DNA of 64,000 nt from the NCBI GenBank assembly GCA_964035545.1, contig OZ037766.1:9557722-9621721 (forward strand), written 5' to 3'. Position 1 is the first letter of the stretch. Every line of letters starts with the position of its first letter. Of this stretch, positions 11,009-22,839 are shown in pieces. The position numbers and the translations under genes were made by a program. A model generated the notes under the pieces. The model did no database searches. It was not told where the DNA came from and was given only the letters and a program-made list of their open reading frames with translations. The stretch comes from Bugula neritina. Lineage: Eukaryota; Bryozoa; Gymnolaemata; Cheilostomatida; Bugulidae.

Positions 11009-12324
11009 TGTTAGCTTGGTATGGCAACTCTTTTATTGAACTATATGCGGTTATTTATTTATTTATATATATTTAGTTGTTTGTATTTCAACTATAATGT
11101 CCACTTATTTAAAAATCTCACAGTTAGAAGTAGGTCTGATAATTATTTTTAGAATTACTGTCCTGGATAGAATGCTAACCGTTTTTTATTGCCATTGTTA
11201 CACCGTAACAAGTATTGCTACATAATCATTCCATTCAGTGATTTCAGTTTCATCACATATATAATTTTAATTTCAGAATATCTGTCCTGTGATACATATA
11301 CTAAACAATAATTTAATATTTTGGGGGACTACATTTGCTTTTGGTTTTGTAAATACACTCACAAGTATAACAATGCTCATTGTTTTTGCTCCATATCTGA
11401 GTTTTTTTGTCCTGCTATGCTTGCCAAAAAATACTCACAAATAACCTCTGATATAGATATTTATCCCAATAGTTCATTTGTCTATTTCATCGGTAATAAC
11501 TCTATAAGTAGCGCTATTGTTCTATCTATTCATCAAATGCATAATACTTACGTATATAATTTATGCATAGTATGATCACAGTTTTAAGGTTAAGGCTGTA
11601 TATTATTTTTCTTTATACTAATTTATTTGTTGTCTATAGAACTGATTTTCTAGCCAATTGCTCAACCAACACCCAAAAATATATATAATTGATTTTAATT
11701 TGTAGTAGGAAATGTTTATTAACAGCATTATGCCATTTCAAGATATTAAAAAGTTGTGATGATTTTCTCCAAGATTATTAAATGGTATACAAAAATCTAC
11801 TAATTTAAGAATGTAAATCCCAAATTTTAGCTCTATTCTATATAATAATCTCATAAAGCAAAATAAATAAACTATACTAACATGCAATAAATGTTTCGAG
11901 TTTCCTGTATTGTGTGTTTATGGGCTTCTCATTTAGTAGCTATCTTCTTTTTGAAAAACTGGCATTTTCTTCATTAATACTGCAAAATATAATAAATGGT
12001 ACTAATAAAAATATATGTCTAATCCATGTTGCAAGCCTATGATGAAGTTGGTAAAATAAATAAATTTAGCTATAGTTAGTAGTTAAACCACATGTTAGAA
12101 GATAGAGATAAACTGTTATAGCTTCAGGCAAAGTTATTTTACCAACGAATAGTTTTCACATCTAATCAGGAAAATTTTAATTCTGATTAATTTATATAAA
12201 GAAAATAAAAAACTAAAACTTTATCAACAGCCCAACAAAAGTCTGAACATGGCGATGGCATGCAAGAGTGCAAGACATGTCCATGAGATATAATTGATTT
12301 ATAATTTTCTAACCCAATACTTAC
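11009..12324. other. Convergent intergenic region with 3' UTRs
   Basis: Region between the 3' ends of SLC35B3 (+) and the next gene (-). It is AT-rich. AATAAA-type motifs near 11861-11875 could serve the plus-strand gene. A small minus-strand terminal exon is possible near 11975-11980: a TTTGCAG acceptor followed by TAT TAA would add one residue and a stop to the 12325-18244 gene. No other exon is supported. Confidence 0.35.
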
Positions 12325-15300
12325 AACACTCTGCGCTCTTAGAGCTCGCTGTGATTTTATTCGTCGTAATTCAGCATCTGCTTCCATATTGTCTTTATCA
12401 ACGTAATATCTATCTATCATGGCACTCTGTTTTGCTAATGAATTTTGAGCCTCTTTTACTCTCATCTTTAAAGCAAGAGTAGCAGATGGGCTGGTGAGGT
12501 CTACTAATTCTTTAGCACACATTCTCTCCTGACATAGAAAACACCCAAAGCAGATGTTAGTGCTGCATGCTTGACGATATTTCACTATTAAAATTATTTT
12601 ATAAAGGAATTTAGAAGTGTTTACTTTGTGACTGCATCATTTCTGACAAGAAATCTGCAGTTAGCAAATTAGAAATTACTCAGTTATTAAAAAGTTAGCT
12701 GCAAAGGCCAGTTACATTGGATATTTTTCAAGTAAATTAACCCCCAATAAACTTTAAAGTTGAGTAAACTTCAGTGTCTAAAGTTGCCTATAATCCTTTT
12801 TTACTGTCCCTAAAACTAATATTTCGTTTTAATAGTACCTTCACGAATAATGGTCTAATCCGGACAAGAGTATAACATTGCAAGATAGAGAACTGATAAA
12901 TTGCATCAAAAATTCAATTCTATCATTATAATTTCGTGATTGAGTCTGCAGAAACGGTAGTAAAATATAAATCAGGTTAGCAAGAAGCTTAGCAGTAGCT
13001 CTTTTCTGATGTTACATCAGAAATACAAATTAGTTATGCATGCTTCTAGCGGATGATTAACTGACAGCAGAAAAAAATTTATTCAAAATTTCTAAAGCAC
13101 CATCATGCTACTAAAAATGGTACATTTGTGTGAAAGACGTTGCAAACTAGAAGTAATAATTGCACTATAATCAGATAAAGAGCTGTTTAACAAGAAATAC
13201 AACAAACATACAATTTTCAATAGCCTAATAATATTTTGACGACAAGGAAATATTGTGAAAACATGAATTGTTGCCTAGTGACAAGATTATGCAGCTGACT
13301 CACCTTCACCGATAGGATATCAGGCTTCTTGATAGTTATGTCCAGCGTATAATGACTTCTATCTGATGGTAGTCTGTAACGTCTAGTTGTGACATGTTTA
13401 GGAACAGGTCTAGATTTTACTGAGGTCTTGCTCACCTGATCATAAAACGATTGATGCTTAGAATACAACAGGTCGCACCAAGCACGTGTAAAATAAAAAT
13501 GAGTCTTGTTTTGTCAATAAGTGCACTACATGAGTTTTCAAACCTTGCAGTCACATTCCTTCAACTATTAAAGATCAAATTGACCAAGCTTACAGTAAAA
13601 GACAAATATACAGCAGTTACTTATCTATGAAGTCACAAACTATGCACAGCTTTAATTACTCATTTGAACTTTACTTCCTAAAAACTTGTGTTTTTAAATA
13701 AAACAATTTCCGTTATATAACTCAAATACTGTTAATGAGCTTATATCAGTTATTGGTTTGATGTTTCAACAGGCATTGTTTGACACTAGAGGTTTGGATC
13801 AGTTCTTGGTACAAAAATATTCAAAAAAATTGGGAGCAAAAACTGCAGCAAGGGTTTATGAGCTTTTAACAAAAACTAAAATGATGCCATCCTAAGTCAT
13901 CACCTCATTCAAATTAGCTATTTTATCAATGTAAAATAACTTACCTTAGAAATCTTAGCAGCAGGTAAACCTTTGTGATAGGTTTCAGAAGATGTTTTCA
14001 CAACAGTCGCTGGTCTAATCAAAGGAGGCAAATTTGAAACCTCAGCCTGCAGCCAAGAGAACAAAGGTACTTACGGTACAGGATATAGCGTACTAGAAGC
14101 AACAGGAGTTGTGCTCTCAATACAATAAACTTCAGTAGTTTATACCAATTACAGTAGAATAAAAGTAGTCCTTAATTAGATTTTAATAAAAGCACTTGAA
14201 ATGGTTGCTTTGTATTGTATATGTTTCATAACAACTCAGTTTATTACAAGATTGTGGCTTAAAATAATTACATACAATAAAGTCAGTGGAAAAATACATG
14301 GGAGCTGCATGTTACTTAATTTGATTTTTATTAGTGTTATTATTACTATTATAAAACCTACTCATTAAAAGAACTCCTTAAGCCCTCACTAGTAAATCTG
14401 ATAGTCCATTCATATGGCAAAAAATATATTCAACTGCTGTGAGCTTACAAAATATTACGGTTAAAATACAAAAAAAGAGAACTGTGAATGAGCTAATTAA
14501 ACTGAAGTTTACATAATTAAGTTGTTGCCTTGGCCAAATTGATGTGGCCCTAAATCTATGCAAGAGTCTATGTGAATGGTCTCCCATCTCTTACCAAGAC
14601 ACAAATCTTCATACAACACTGGTTAGTTAGTTAGTTTTAGCTTAGTTGGCAAACTGATATAAGAAAAACCAATGCAATGCTCTGCACAAGATACTGTGAA
14701 GTAATAAACAATGCAGCTTTTGCGTTACCTTTGCTTTAGCTTTAGCATGCAAAATACAAGCAGCAGCAGAAGGCAATATATCATGAAGTATTCTGGAAAC
14801 AGGCCAGTCAACTTCTTCTATTACAACAGAACTTGAAGATGGAGGAACAGAAGAGGCCCGAGCTCTATGTTGAGATTTTATAGATGAAGAGTGGCGTCTA
14901 TCAGGAACAATCTTCGCACATTTTGCTCTTCGCTAAATTATGCACAACAAGTACAACCACAAGATGCTACAACCAAATCAACTGTCATTCTTGTTTCTTT
15001 GTGACACAAATGTTAGCAGTTGAAGGTATCTTCACTTCTGCTAAAGATAATTTGAGTTGGAGCTAGTCAGGACTAAGGCAGTAATGATATCCAAACTTAT
15101 TTTTTGAGCACAAGCCCAATCAGAATAGTGTTAACACATTCTTATATTTCTATGAGCCAATAACCAAGTATATAAGTACATATGATTGTAAAATAAGATG
15201 CATCGAGTGTTTGCTATTACAGTTTAGGTAGCAACTAATTAATACCACCTGTCATTACCATCAATATAGGAGTTTAGATCTTTCAACAGATAATATTACT

Positions 15301-18244
15301 AATAACAGTGATAGCAGCTATGTAAGAGAAGGGCAAAGCATGACGGCGTGTAGGATGTGTAATGCAAGGAAGAACACTGTGGTGTGCATGTACATGTAAG
15401 GAGCTAGCACATACAGGAAGAATATAAAAAGAGACATGACTGTGTGGCTTCGATTCATTGAGACTTGTTTAGAGTCCACAGAGTTCAGAAGAGCAAGAAC
15501 TAGTTTAGCCACAGAGTCAGATACGCCATGTGATGCTTTTCAATAGATCTATTAATTTTCTATATTAACTAAGCAACAAAAATTGCCATGTTTGAAACAC
15601 GGTGACCCCATATTTCTTTTATTTTATTATTGTTATATAAATGAAATTCACAAATCCCATCACAGCAGCCAGTTCGATCAACATAAAACTAGCAGGCAGC
15701 ATTCTAAAACTATACATAGCCCAGGTTTAAAAGATATTTCAATACAGAACTACATGCATTAGTTTCAGCCTTTGCACACATAATAATTTATGGTTAACCA
15801 TTATTTATATCTAATTCTACAAAATTGGGATATGAAAGTGTGTAGACCAGAATCTCTCTTTAGTATATCTGGTTCTACTAACTTTTACCACTCTTTGCCC
15901 CTTCATTATTAGAAATAACCATAAAAGTAAACAAAGCCAAGGTCATGCTATAGGACTAGGTCTACTGCATGCACACAACTCCATCAGCTCACCATAGTCC
16001 TCTCAACATCTTGCATCACAGCAGTATCCCTCTTCAGTGATGCCGAGACTATATCATCAGCATCGTCAAAAGTGGCATCAGCAATTTTATAAGCGCTATA
16101 GCTGTCTCTCCCAAATCCAGGGAGAAATGACTCCCCATACGCTTGTTCTAGATTGAGAAATATTAAAAATCTGAAATGGCTATTTCTAGTTCATTTATTA
16201 TTAAGTAAAACAATATATAGTGAAACTAGTAATCAAAATGTTAGAGTACAAAGAAGTAACAAGTTGTAGGCAACATGTTAGATGAAGAATTATTAATCAA
16301 ATAAAATTGTAGCCTTAGAGTACATGATTCCAAAAAACATAAATTGATTTTATTATAATTGTTTTTAAAAAAAAAAACAGTTTACTTGTATTAAATTCCT
16401 GTAAAACTTTTATAATAGAGTTAGCTGTATTAGTCTAAATGACCTATATTGGACTAGTTGTTATATAATAAGTATATGATAAAGACAGATTGTTCTGAAT
16501 TTAATTGAGAATAGAGGAAATTATACTATTTTCAGCTCTACTTGAATCATTCTTTTTTGAGCTGCAAGATTAATTAATTTTAGTAACTAATGTAAATGCA
16601 AGAGGGCTTGTGCCAGCTGACAAGTAGAGTACAGAAAACAGTTTCAGGTACTGCATTTTTTTTCATAACTGGTTTATACTAACTATTCTTCAAATATAGC
16701 ATGATCTGTTTGTTTAATTGCTCATTTCTATTGAATTTAAATTATTATTTAGCTCATTTCATAATACGAGTGTGAAAGGTACAGATTTCATTAAATTCTC
16801 ACCATACAGTTCAGGTCGAAAGTTCACGCTGGAAGAATATCCTTTGCTGAGTCTAGTACCGAACTGGCGAGAAGGATAGAGCGGGTCAAAATACTTGGTG
16901 GAAGACGAGGCTAGAGATGGTTTACAAGACACTCTGACTGCTGTGGTGGTGTTCGGCTTCTTTGGCTGAGTTGTGGAAATCCCGTAGTACTTTCCATGAG
17001 GTGGACAGTACGACGGCATCCGTTTGACTTTGGTAGCACTCTGGTATACACCAGGAGGCTAACATGTAATCATACAAATTAATTTAGAATTAAATATTTT
17101 TTTGAGCAAAATGAAAATTTATCAGCTTGAAGAGGTAAGTGCAGTAATTGAGAAATTGAAAAAAAGCATATGTTCTAAACTAGAAATATAGCAAAAAAGT
17201 TATTTTCTCTCCAAAATTTTAGCCTGCACCCTATAAACCAAAATTTATTAATAAAATTGAAAAACTTGGGTTATCAAATTTTTCTACTACTGCACCTAAA
17301 TGAGCCTGCATATCCGCATCAGCAACTATTTGGTAAAGAAATAAGTAACAACGAATGGTTAACTAGACAACACTAAGTTCCTCTAGTAAAATCAACTATC
17401 GCTAAAACTCTCAACAAAGAGCTATATTCCAACAACGTCTTTAAAAAATTATTCATTTATGCAAACTTTATGTTTAGATTTTAGTTCATGATATATCGGC
17501 TACACATTACACATGACTAGTTACAGTCCTTATTTTAAACACCTCTTATAACAGAAAAACAGAACGAGTAAATGTCAGGTAATCAGGCTAGAGTCCTTTC
17601 TACAATTTTATATATTTAAGTCAGTATAAGATGAAAACAAAACATTATGTTATATAATGTATAATTATATAATATATGAATTTCTTATCAACAGTCTGTA
17701 CTACAAATTTAAAACCGTGAAATATACTATTAACTAAGCAAGGCTTAATATAAGTTATCCAAATTTACGCCAAAAAAGATTAATGTTGACAAAATAAAAT
17801 AAATGGTTCTTTTCTTCCATTTTATCAATTGTAACTAAGTATTGGCTTTATCCAAATACCAAAAAAAATTGTTTGTATTTTATGGTCTATTCATTACATC
17901 ACATGATCTACATGTACTAAATTATGTTTGATCAAGTTTAAGGTAAAGAACCCAGATTAATTAGAAGAATAAACTGATTAGTCTAAACTCTAGAATCTAT
18001 AATAACTGCAAGCTTGAAGGCAAGAAACAATTTAATGGAGTAGCCTCATCAAAAAGTACAGCAAACATTTTTTTGGCAATAATGCTTTGCTCAAAATGTT
18101 TACTGCCATATATATATAGATATATCTTCTAATTTTGTAAAATTTTGTTACAAATTTCTGCTATACACCCGAGTATATGGGTGCGCATATATAAGTTTAT
18201 ATAAGAGTACAAACCACAGAGCTAGCCCTATATCCTTTGTACAT
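12325..18244 (-). CDS. Unrecognised multi-exon gene, basic Ser/Arg-rich protein with a C-terminal helical region
   Basis: Minus-strand exons that chain with phase intact: 18244-18215 (tentative start MYKGYRASSV, donor GTTTGT), 17058-16803, 16147-15993, 14932-14729, 14046-13945, 13435-13304, 12528-12325. Together they encode about 361 residues plus an undetermined end. The N-terminal third is Tyr/Pro/Ser-rich (MPSYCPPHGKYYGISTTQP, GTRLSKGYSSSVNFRPELY), followed by an acidic stretch ATFDDADDIVSASLKRDTAV. The middle is basic and disordered (SSIKSQHRARASSVPPSSSS). The last exon is probably alpha-helical (ALKMRVKEAQNSLAKQSAM, MEADAELRRIKSQRALRAQ). There is no signal peptide or membrane segment. 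I do not recognise the family. The Tyr/Pro-rich N-terminus recalls axonemal or microtubule-associated proteins, but that is only a resemblance. Confidence 0.7.
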
Positions 18245-19357
18245 GATGAATGTAATCCGAGCTACTACTCAGTACAGCAACTCATTCTCTCACTCAGCTC
18301 TACAGCACTAAAGCTGTAATAGGATAATTAATAATTAGTATATTTTTTCAAGTACCTTAAACTACAATTAGCACATAACTGCAGCATAGTTTTCCAATAC
18401 AGATATGCTACACTAAGAAATAACCTGATACTAAATAAAGGTCAACTGGATACCAAGTCTAGTTAGCGGGAATAGGGGGCTATTGTAGACCCTCCCTAGC
18501 ACTGGCTTTGCACTGGTGATAAAGCTGTCTAGTAAACAACGCCTTTAATGCAATACTTGTTTTATTATTATAGTTTAGGTTGCGTTGGCTTAAGTTGTTT
18601 AAATTGAAGCTACCACGCATTTTCATCTTAGACAGACTCATGCTAATCATCATCTGGCTTAAGCAAATAAATTCAAGTAAAAATACCAGCTTAGAATATT
18701 ATAATTTGTCATATAAATAAGTGTAGAGTTACAAAATAAAAATTAAATAGCAATTAGTTATGAAACTTGTATGTTATACAATTTTTAGAATACGTCAACT
18801 AAATCAGATAAATATAATTTGGTAGATAGAAGGATCATACCAAACCAGAACAAATGTCTACCAGTTATTGAATCATTAGAGTTGTATCAACATATTACAT
18901 AAAATTAAATAATTCTGATAATTCTATCATGCATACTTGTTACTTGTTACGTAGAGTAGCCCATATTAAAAGAGCTAGTATGTGAGCAGCAGCAACAAAA
19001 TATTCCGAGAAATAAATTACTGCATTCCATCCTTAATTGCAGGCAGAATTACTCTGCAATTATGACCTCTCCATAAAAGGTAAGACATATAAAACAATAA
19101 CAAAGATAAGAGCAGAGATATGGCTTATAATTATATTATAACTGTACAGCCTTAAATTCATAACACGTGTAATAAGTGAGTAGGCACTGTAGTGATATCA
19201 TGTTGAAATGTCTATATATCATACTGAGTCTGCCCTTCGCATATAAGACATGTATAGCAGTACAATAAACAGTGTGTCTTGAAAGACTAAACAGTTAGAA
19301 TATATATAATAAGTACGAGAGAGAACTATCCAATAGAATGTGTACCAAATTTTCCAA
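18245..19357. other. Intergenic region between two minus-strand genes
   Basis: About 1.1 kb of AT-rich sequence lying downstream of ZSWIM7 and upstream of the unrecognised gene, where the latter's promoter should be. I see no supported exon. Confidence 0.3.
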
Positions 19358-21127
19358 CTAAGTATACTCAGTGTCTACCATAAAAGATATTACAATTTGT
19401 AAGAAATTATTTTCTGATATTGTCTTAGTTGTTACTCTATCTAATCTTTCAGCAATGGCAGCGGCTAACAGGTGCTGACAGTAAGAGGAGGGTATAGACG
19501 TAGGGTTACTCTTAGTCATGTTGTTCTTGAATACAGCACAGCTGCAGCATGGTACGTCAACATTGAAAATATAGAAGAGCTGCCCACCATTTCCAACAAC
19601 CTGCCAATATAACAGCAGAGTAGCAGAAAGAAATAAAGTACTGGCAGTTATATTGCTAACTAAATTATATCAAACAGAACAAAACTGTTAAAAGCAGAAA
19701 TATACTACCAACAATAAATAAAAATGATACTTGAATGCAAAAACATACATTAATTGATAACTTTAAAACACAAGAATATAAATACATGTATTTTATTGTA
19801 CTGTATATAGATATTCATATTTGTGCGTATAATTGCAATGTAGTTTTTACATAAATGCGCCTTATGTAATTTATTATAAGTATACAACAGGTATATATTC
19901 ATAATCTTATAGCATTTAAATTTTAAATGCTAAATACTAAATACACAGACCTGGTGAATATGGCGTCCCAAATTAGTTTGTAACTTAAATACGTGTCCTT
20001 TATCCAAAATATCCAGTGCTCCAACTGAGATGCCAGGAAACAAAATGTTTAGACTAGAAATTCATAAAGAGATGTTAGTTTAGAAGGATTGCAAGAGTAA
20101 ACTTTGTTTCGCAACACTTTATATGTAGTGTATGGAGTGCACAGAAAAACTTATTTAAGCTTTTTCCCTGCAATTGTAACATAATATACTTGAAGATTAT
20201 ACTAACGAGACCATAAGCATAGGTTTATCAACAAAATATTGGAGAGCTACATCTTGCCCTTCGAACCGGGAAAAAGAAAAATTGAATCAATTCTACCAAA
20301 GTCATTGATGACGTTAAGAAGGGTATGGAGGAAAGTTGCTACTGTGCTATTTGTACACCATGATATATGCTGCTGAGGACAAAAAGAGGTTGACAGGATT
20401 TGTTAGAGACTAGTGTTATGATTGTTGTTCAGCAGTGGACAATTGGAGATGTTCTCTCTTGATTTATAGTATCCCATGTTATCAATATGACTTAATTTAA
20501 CGTATATAATACTTTTTATATCATAACAAGGTGTGCATCTCTTAACATAAGGATGTGTGCATCAGAAAAACTTGTGTGATATAGGGAAGGAAAAAATGTT
20601 ACATAAATGCATTACGTAAAGTTAAATAATACCTAAAAGATAACTATTCATAGATGAAAACAAATGACTTGGCAGTATTTTTCATTCCATGTTTTTACTA
20701 CCATCGTTTCAACCATTTCAATATTCTCACCTTGATAGTGCATTGATGTATTCTAAAAAATTAGGTAAATACACAACATGTAGATAATGCAACACAATAA
20801 AATGCAATATAAACTCAAGAAAATGAAATGATCTTGGACACCAAATTAATCAACTGCAGATAAAAGGTTATTCTAGCATCTAATGCGGTTCATCCACACA
20901 AGATAATTCAACATCAATATAAATCAGCCGTGCACTAAAAACAAATTGTTGCAAAATATGGCCGAAAACACACACTATGGAGCAGAAAAAAATTTCCAAA
21001 TTCTATTTTATACAATATGCTTACCTTCAGTCATCATTTTATTAGGAAATGATTTCTTCAAGACTTCACACAACTCATCGAGTAAAACTTTTTTGGGATT
21101 ATATGGCTTAGCAACTTTACTGGCCAT
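19358..21127 (-). CDS. ZSWIM7: ZSWIM7/SWS1-type SWIM zinc-finger protein (Shu complex, homologous recombination)
   Basis: Four exons chain in phase: 21127-21025, 20752-20731 (22 nt), 20053-19951 and 19600-19358, giving 471 nt and 156 aa; human ZSWIM7 is about 140 aa. Exon 1 encodes MASKVAKPYNPKKVLLDELC and exon 3 LFPGISVGALDILDKGHVFK, which follow the family N-terminal core. Exon 4 carries the SWIM zinc motif CxCx(n)CxH as CSC ... YCQHLLAAAI with 20 residues between the CxC and CxH pairs, slightly longer than usual. In animals the protein pairs with SWSAP1 to promote RAD51 filament function, important in meiosis; that role is inferred from family membership. The N-terminus starts at the first in-frame ATG. 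All four Zn ligands are present. Confidence 0.88.
20731..20752 (-). CDS. ZSWIM7: 22-nt microexon of ZSWIM7
   Basis: Exon 1 ends in phase 1 (..ACT GAA G|GTAAGC) and exon 3 begins with one base before a codon boundary. These cannot join directly in frame. The 22-nt block between a TTTTTTAG acceptor and a GTGAGA donor restores the frame and adds YINALS, which corresponds to the EYLLSL segment that all ZSWIM7 proteins have here. Phase and residue match both support it. Confidence 0.75.
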
Positions 21128-21850
21128 CAAGTGAAGTATATGTCTGTTCAATATACAATACTGTATTACTTTTACTATTTCACTATATAGTATATATAAT
21201 ATGTGTGCGTTCGTGTGTGTTACATATTCAACATCTTGCAACATTAGTTAAATTGCAGCCAGCACAGCTGAGTGAGTATGATAAATTTAATTATTGTCTA
21301 CGAGCCATGCTCCTAATAATACAAATTTTGTATTTGTCACCAAACCTAAGAAGCAGATTCTAAATTTAAAACTGCATTAAACTTGCATTAAAAGTTATCA
21401 CCCAGATTAGACTTAGTTTCCCATATTTTTCCACTCCTACAACTCTTAATTGCCCCAAAATAAACACGAAGCTTGACTTTTTTGTTCAATAGTAATGAAA
21501 TCAAACTGTCATTACATTTAAAAAGATATGTAATAATTATTGCAATAGTAATAATGTCGATGATGGATTGCTTTATGATAAATATATGTGTTTAATAGTT
21601 ATAGTGCTATATATATATTCAACTGATGAATGAATGTTTTTGAATACCAGGATATAACAATGATAAAATATATTTCTCTCGATGCTTAATTGGTTATGAT
21701 TTTGTGGGTAAGGCCTTGTTTTTTGCATTAATGTTCACATCACTTAGAACTATAGCTGATGCTCAAAGCCTTTGACAAATTGAGTCTACTTTCACCACGA
21801 GCAATTAATTAATAAAGTAAGTATTTTGAATATTGCATGAAATTCAATAA
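21128..21850. other. Upstream region of ZSWIM7, no gene seen
   Basis: Expected to contain the ZSWIM7 promoter and 5' UTR. It is AT-rich and I saw no further exon. It ends at the MITE-like element. Confidence 0.3.
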
Positions 21851-22274
21851 GCGTAGGGCCACATGAAGCGTTTTACATGCGCTTGACGTGCAAGAAAACC
21901 CATTTAGACCTGTCACACACATTGCGTGAATTGCAAGTGTGGAAATTTATTAGCTCATCATCTTGGAGTTTAACTTTACTGCTCGCCTACGTTTGTTTTT
22001 AAACTACGTCGTCGGTAAGATATTATTATAAAAGCGGAAATGCAAACTATATGAAATTGTTTTAATTCAGGTCGCTAAAAGCTAAAACGTGAATTAAAAT
22101 AAGTGTGCTCGCCAAATAATAATAAGCCAATTAGATCAAACACGCATGAGCTCTCTGCCCTTCTCGCTCAGCATGTTAGACGCATGAAAATCTCGCACAC
22201 AACGTCCCATTTTTGGGCTACACGGGTTTTCTGGCATGTCACGTGCGTGTAAAACGCTTCGTGTGGCCCTACGC
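21851..22274. mobile_element. MITE-like DNA transposon remnant with long imperfect terminal inverted repeats
   Basis: The left end gcgtagggccacatgaagcg (21851-21870) is matched in reverse complement at the right end (22255-22274) with one mismatch. The similarity continues imperfectly inward for about 60 bases per arm, including GCGTTTTACA and GAAAACCC blocks. The 424-bp interior has no coding capacity. It is more GC-rich than the flanks. I see no convincing target-site duplication: the flanks are ttcaataa on the left and atagtagt on the right. The superfamily is therefore undetermined. Confidence 0.7.
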
Positions 22275-22839
22275 ATAGTAGTTTACAGAAACTAATAATT
22301 CATATTCTACTTTGATCTCAAAAACTAAGTATGTAATAGGGCCTAGTATGAAAATTATTATCATTTACTATATTATTGCCTATAGCTTCAGTTTTACCTA
22401 GGTGCATGAAAAAACTATGAACGCTAAACTAAACAATGATCATCATTTGACCAATAGCAAACTCATGATTGGCTTCGTCATAGCTTTGTTTATTATAATA
22501 ATACGTTGATAGTATGGCCATGACACTCACTGTTAATATAACTATTGATGATACCCCTAGTCCTAGACATAGAACATCAGTATCATTATCAAGAATCAGG
22601 GATTAGTAATGAATAAAGAGTATAACCATAAAATATAGTCATAGTGACGATCACTGTAAGTCTGACTATGATTATCGTAGTGATACTGATAGTGATACTG
22701 ATAGTTCATGGGTGCAGCCATTACAATATTAATTATTGTTGAGCCTAAATTTAAATACTACTTAGTAGTTACTATACTTGAAATAATTATAAAGTTATTT
22801 AAAATAATAATTACTTACTCAAACTTACTCGAAGTGATC
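22275..22839. repeat. Degenerate GAT/ACT-type patterned sequence
   Basis: From about 22500 the sequence becomes a mosaic of gatactgatagtgatact-like units (clearest at 22675-22705), with interspersed tgattatcgtag and catagtgacgatca words. It abuts the 3' end of the LINE at 22840. No coding potential is supported. Confidence 0.4.

Noticed and set aside
14378-14587. Minus-strand 69-codon frame inside the unrecognised gene
   Set aside because: Exons 14932-14729 and 14046-13945 join in phase without it.
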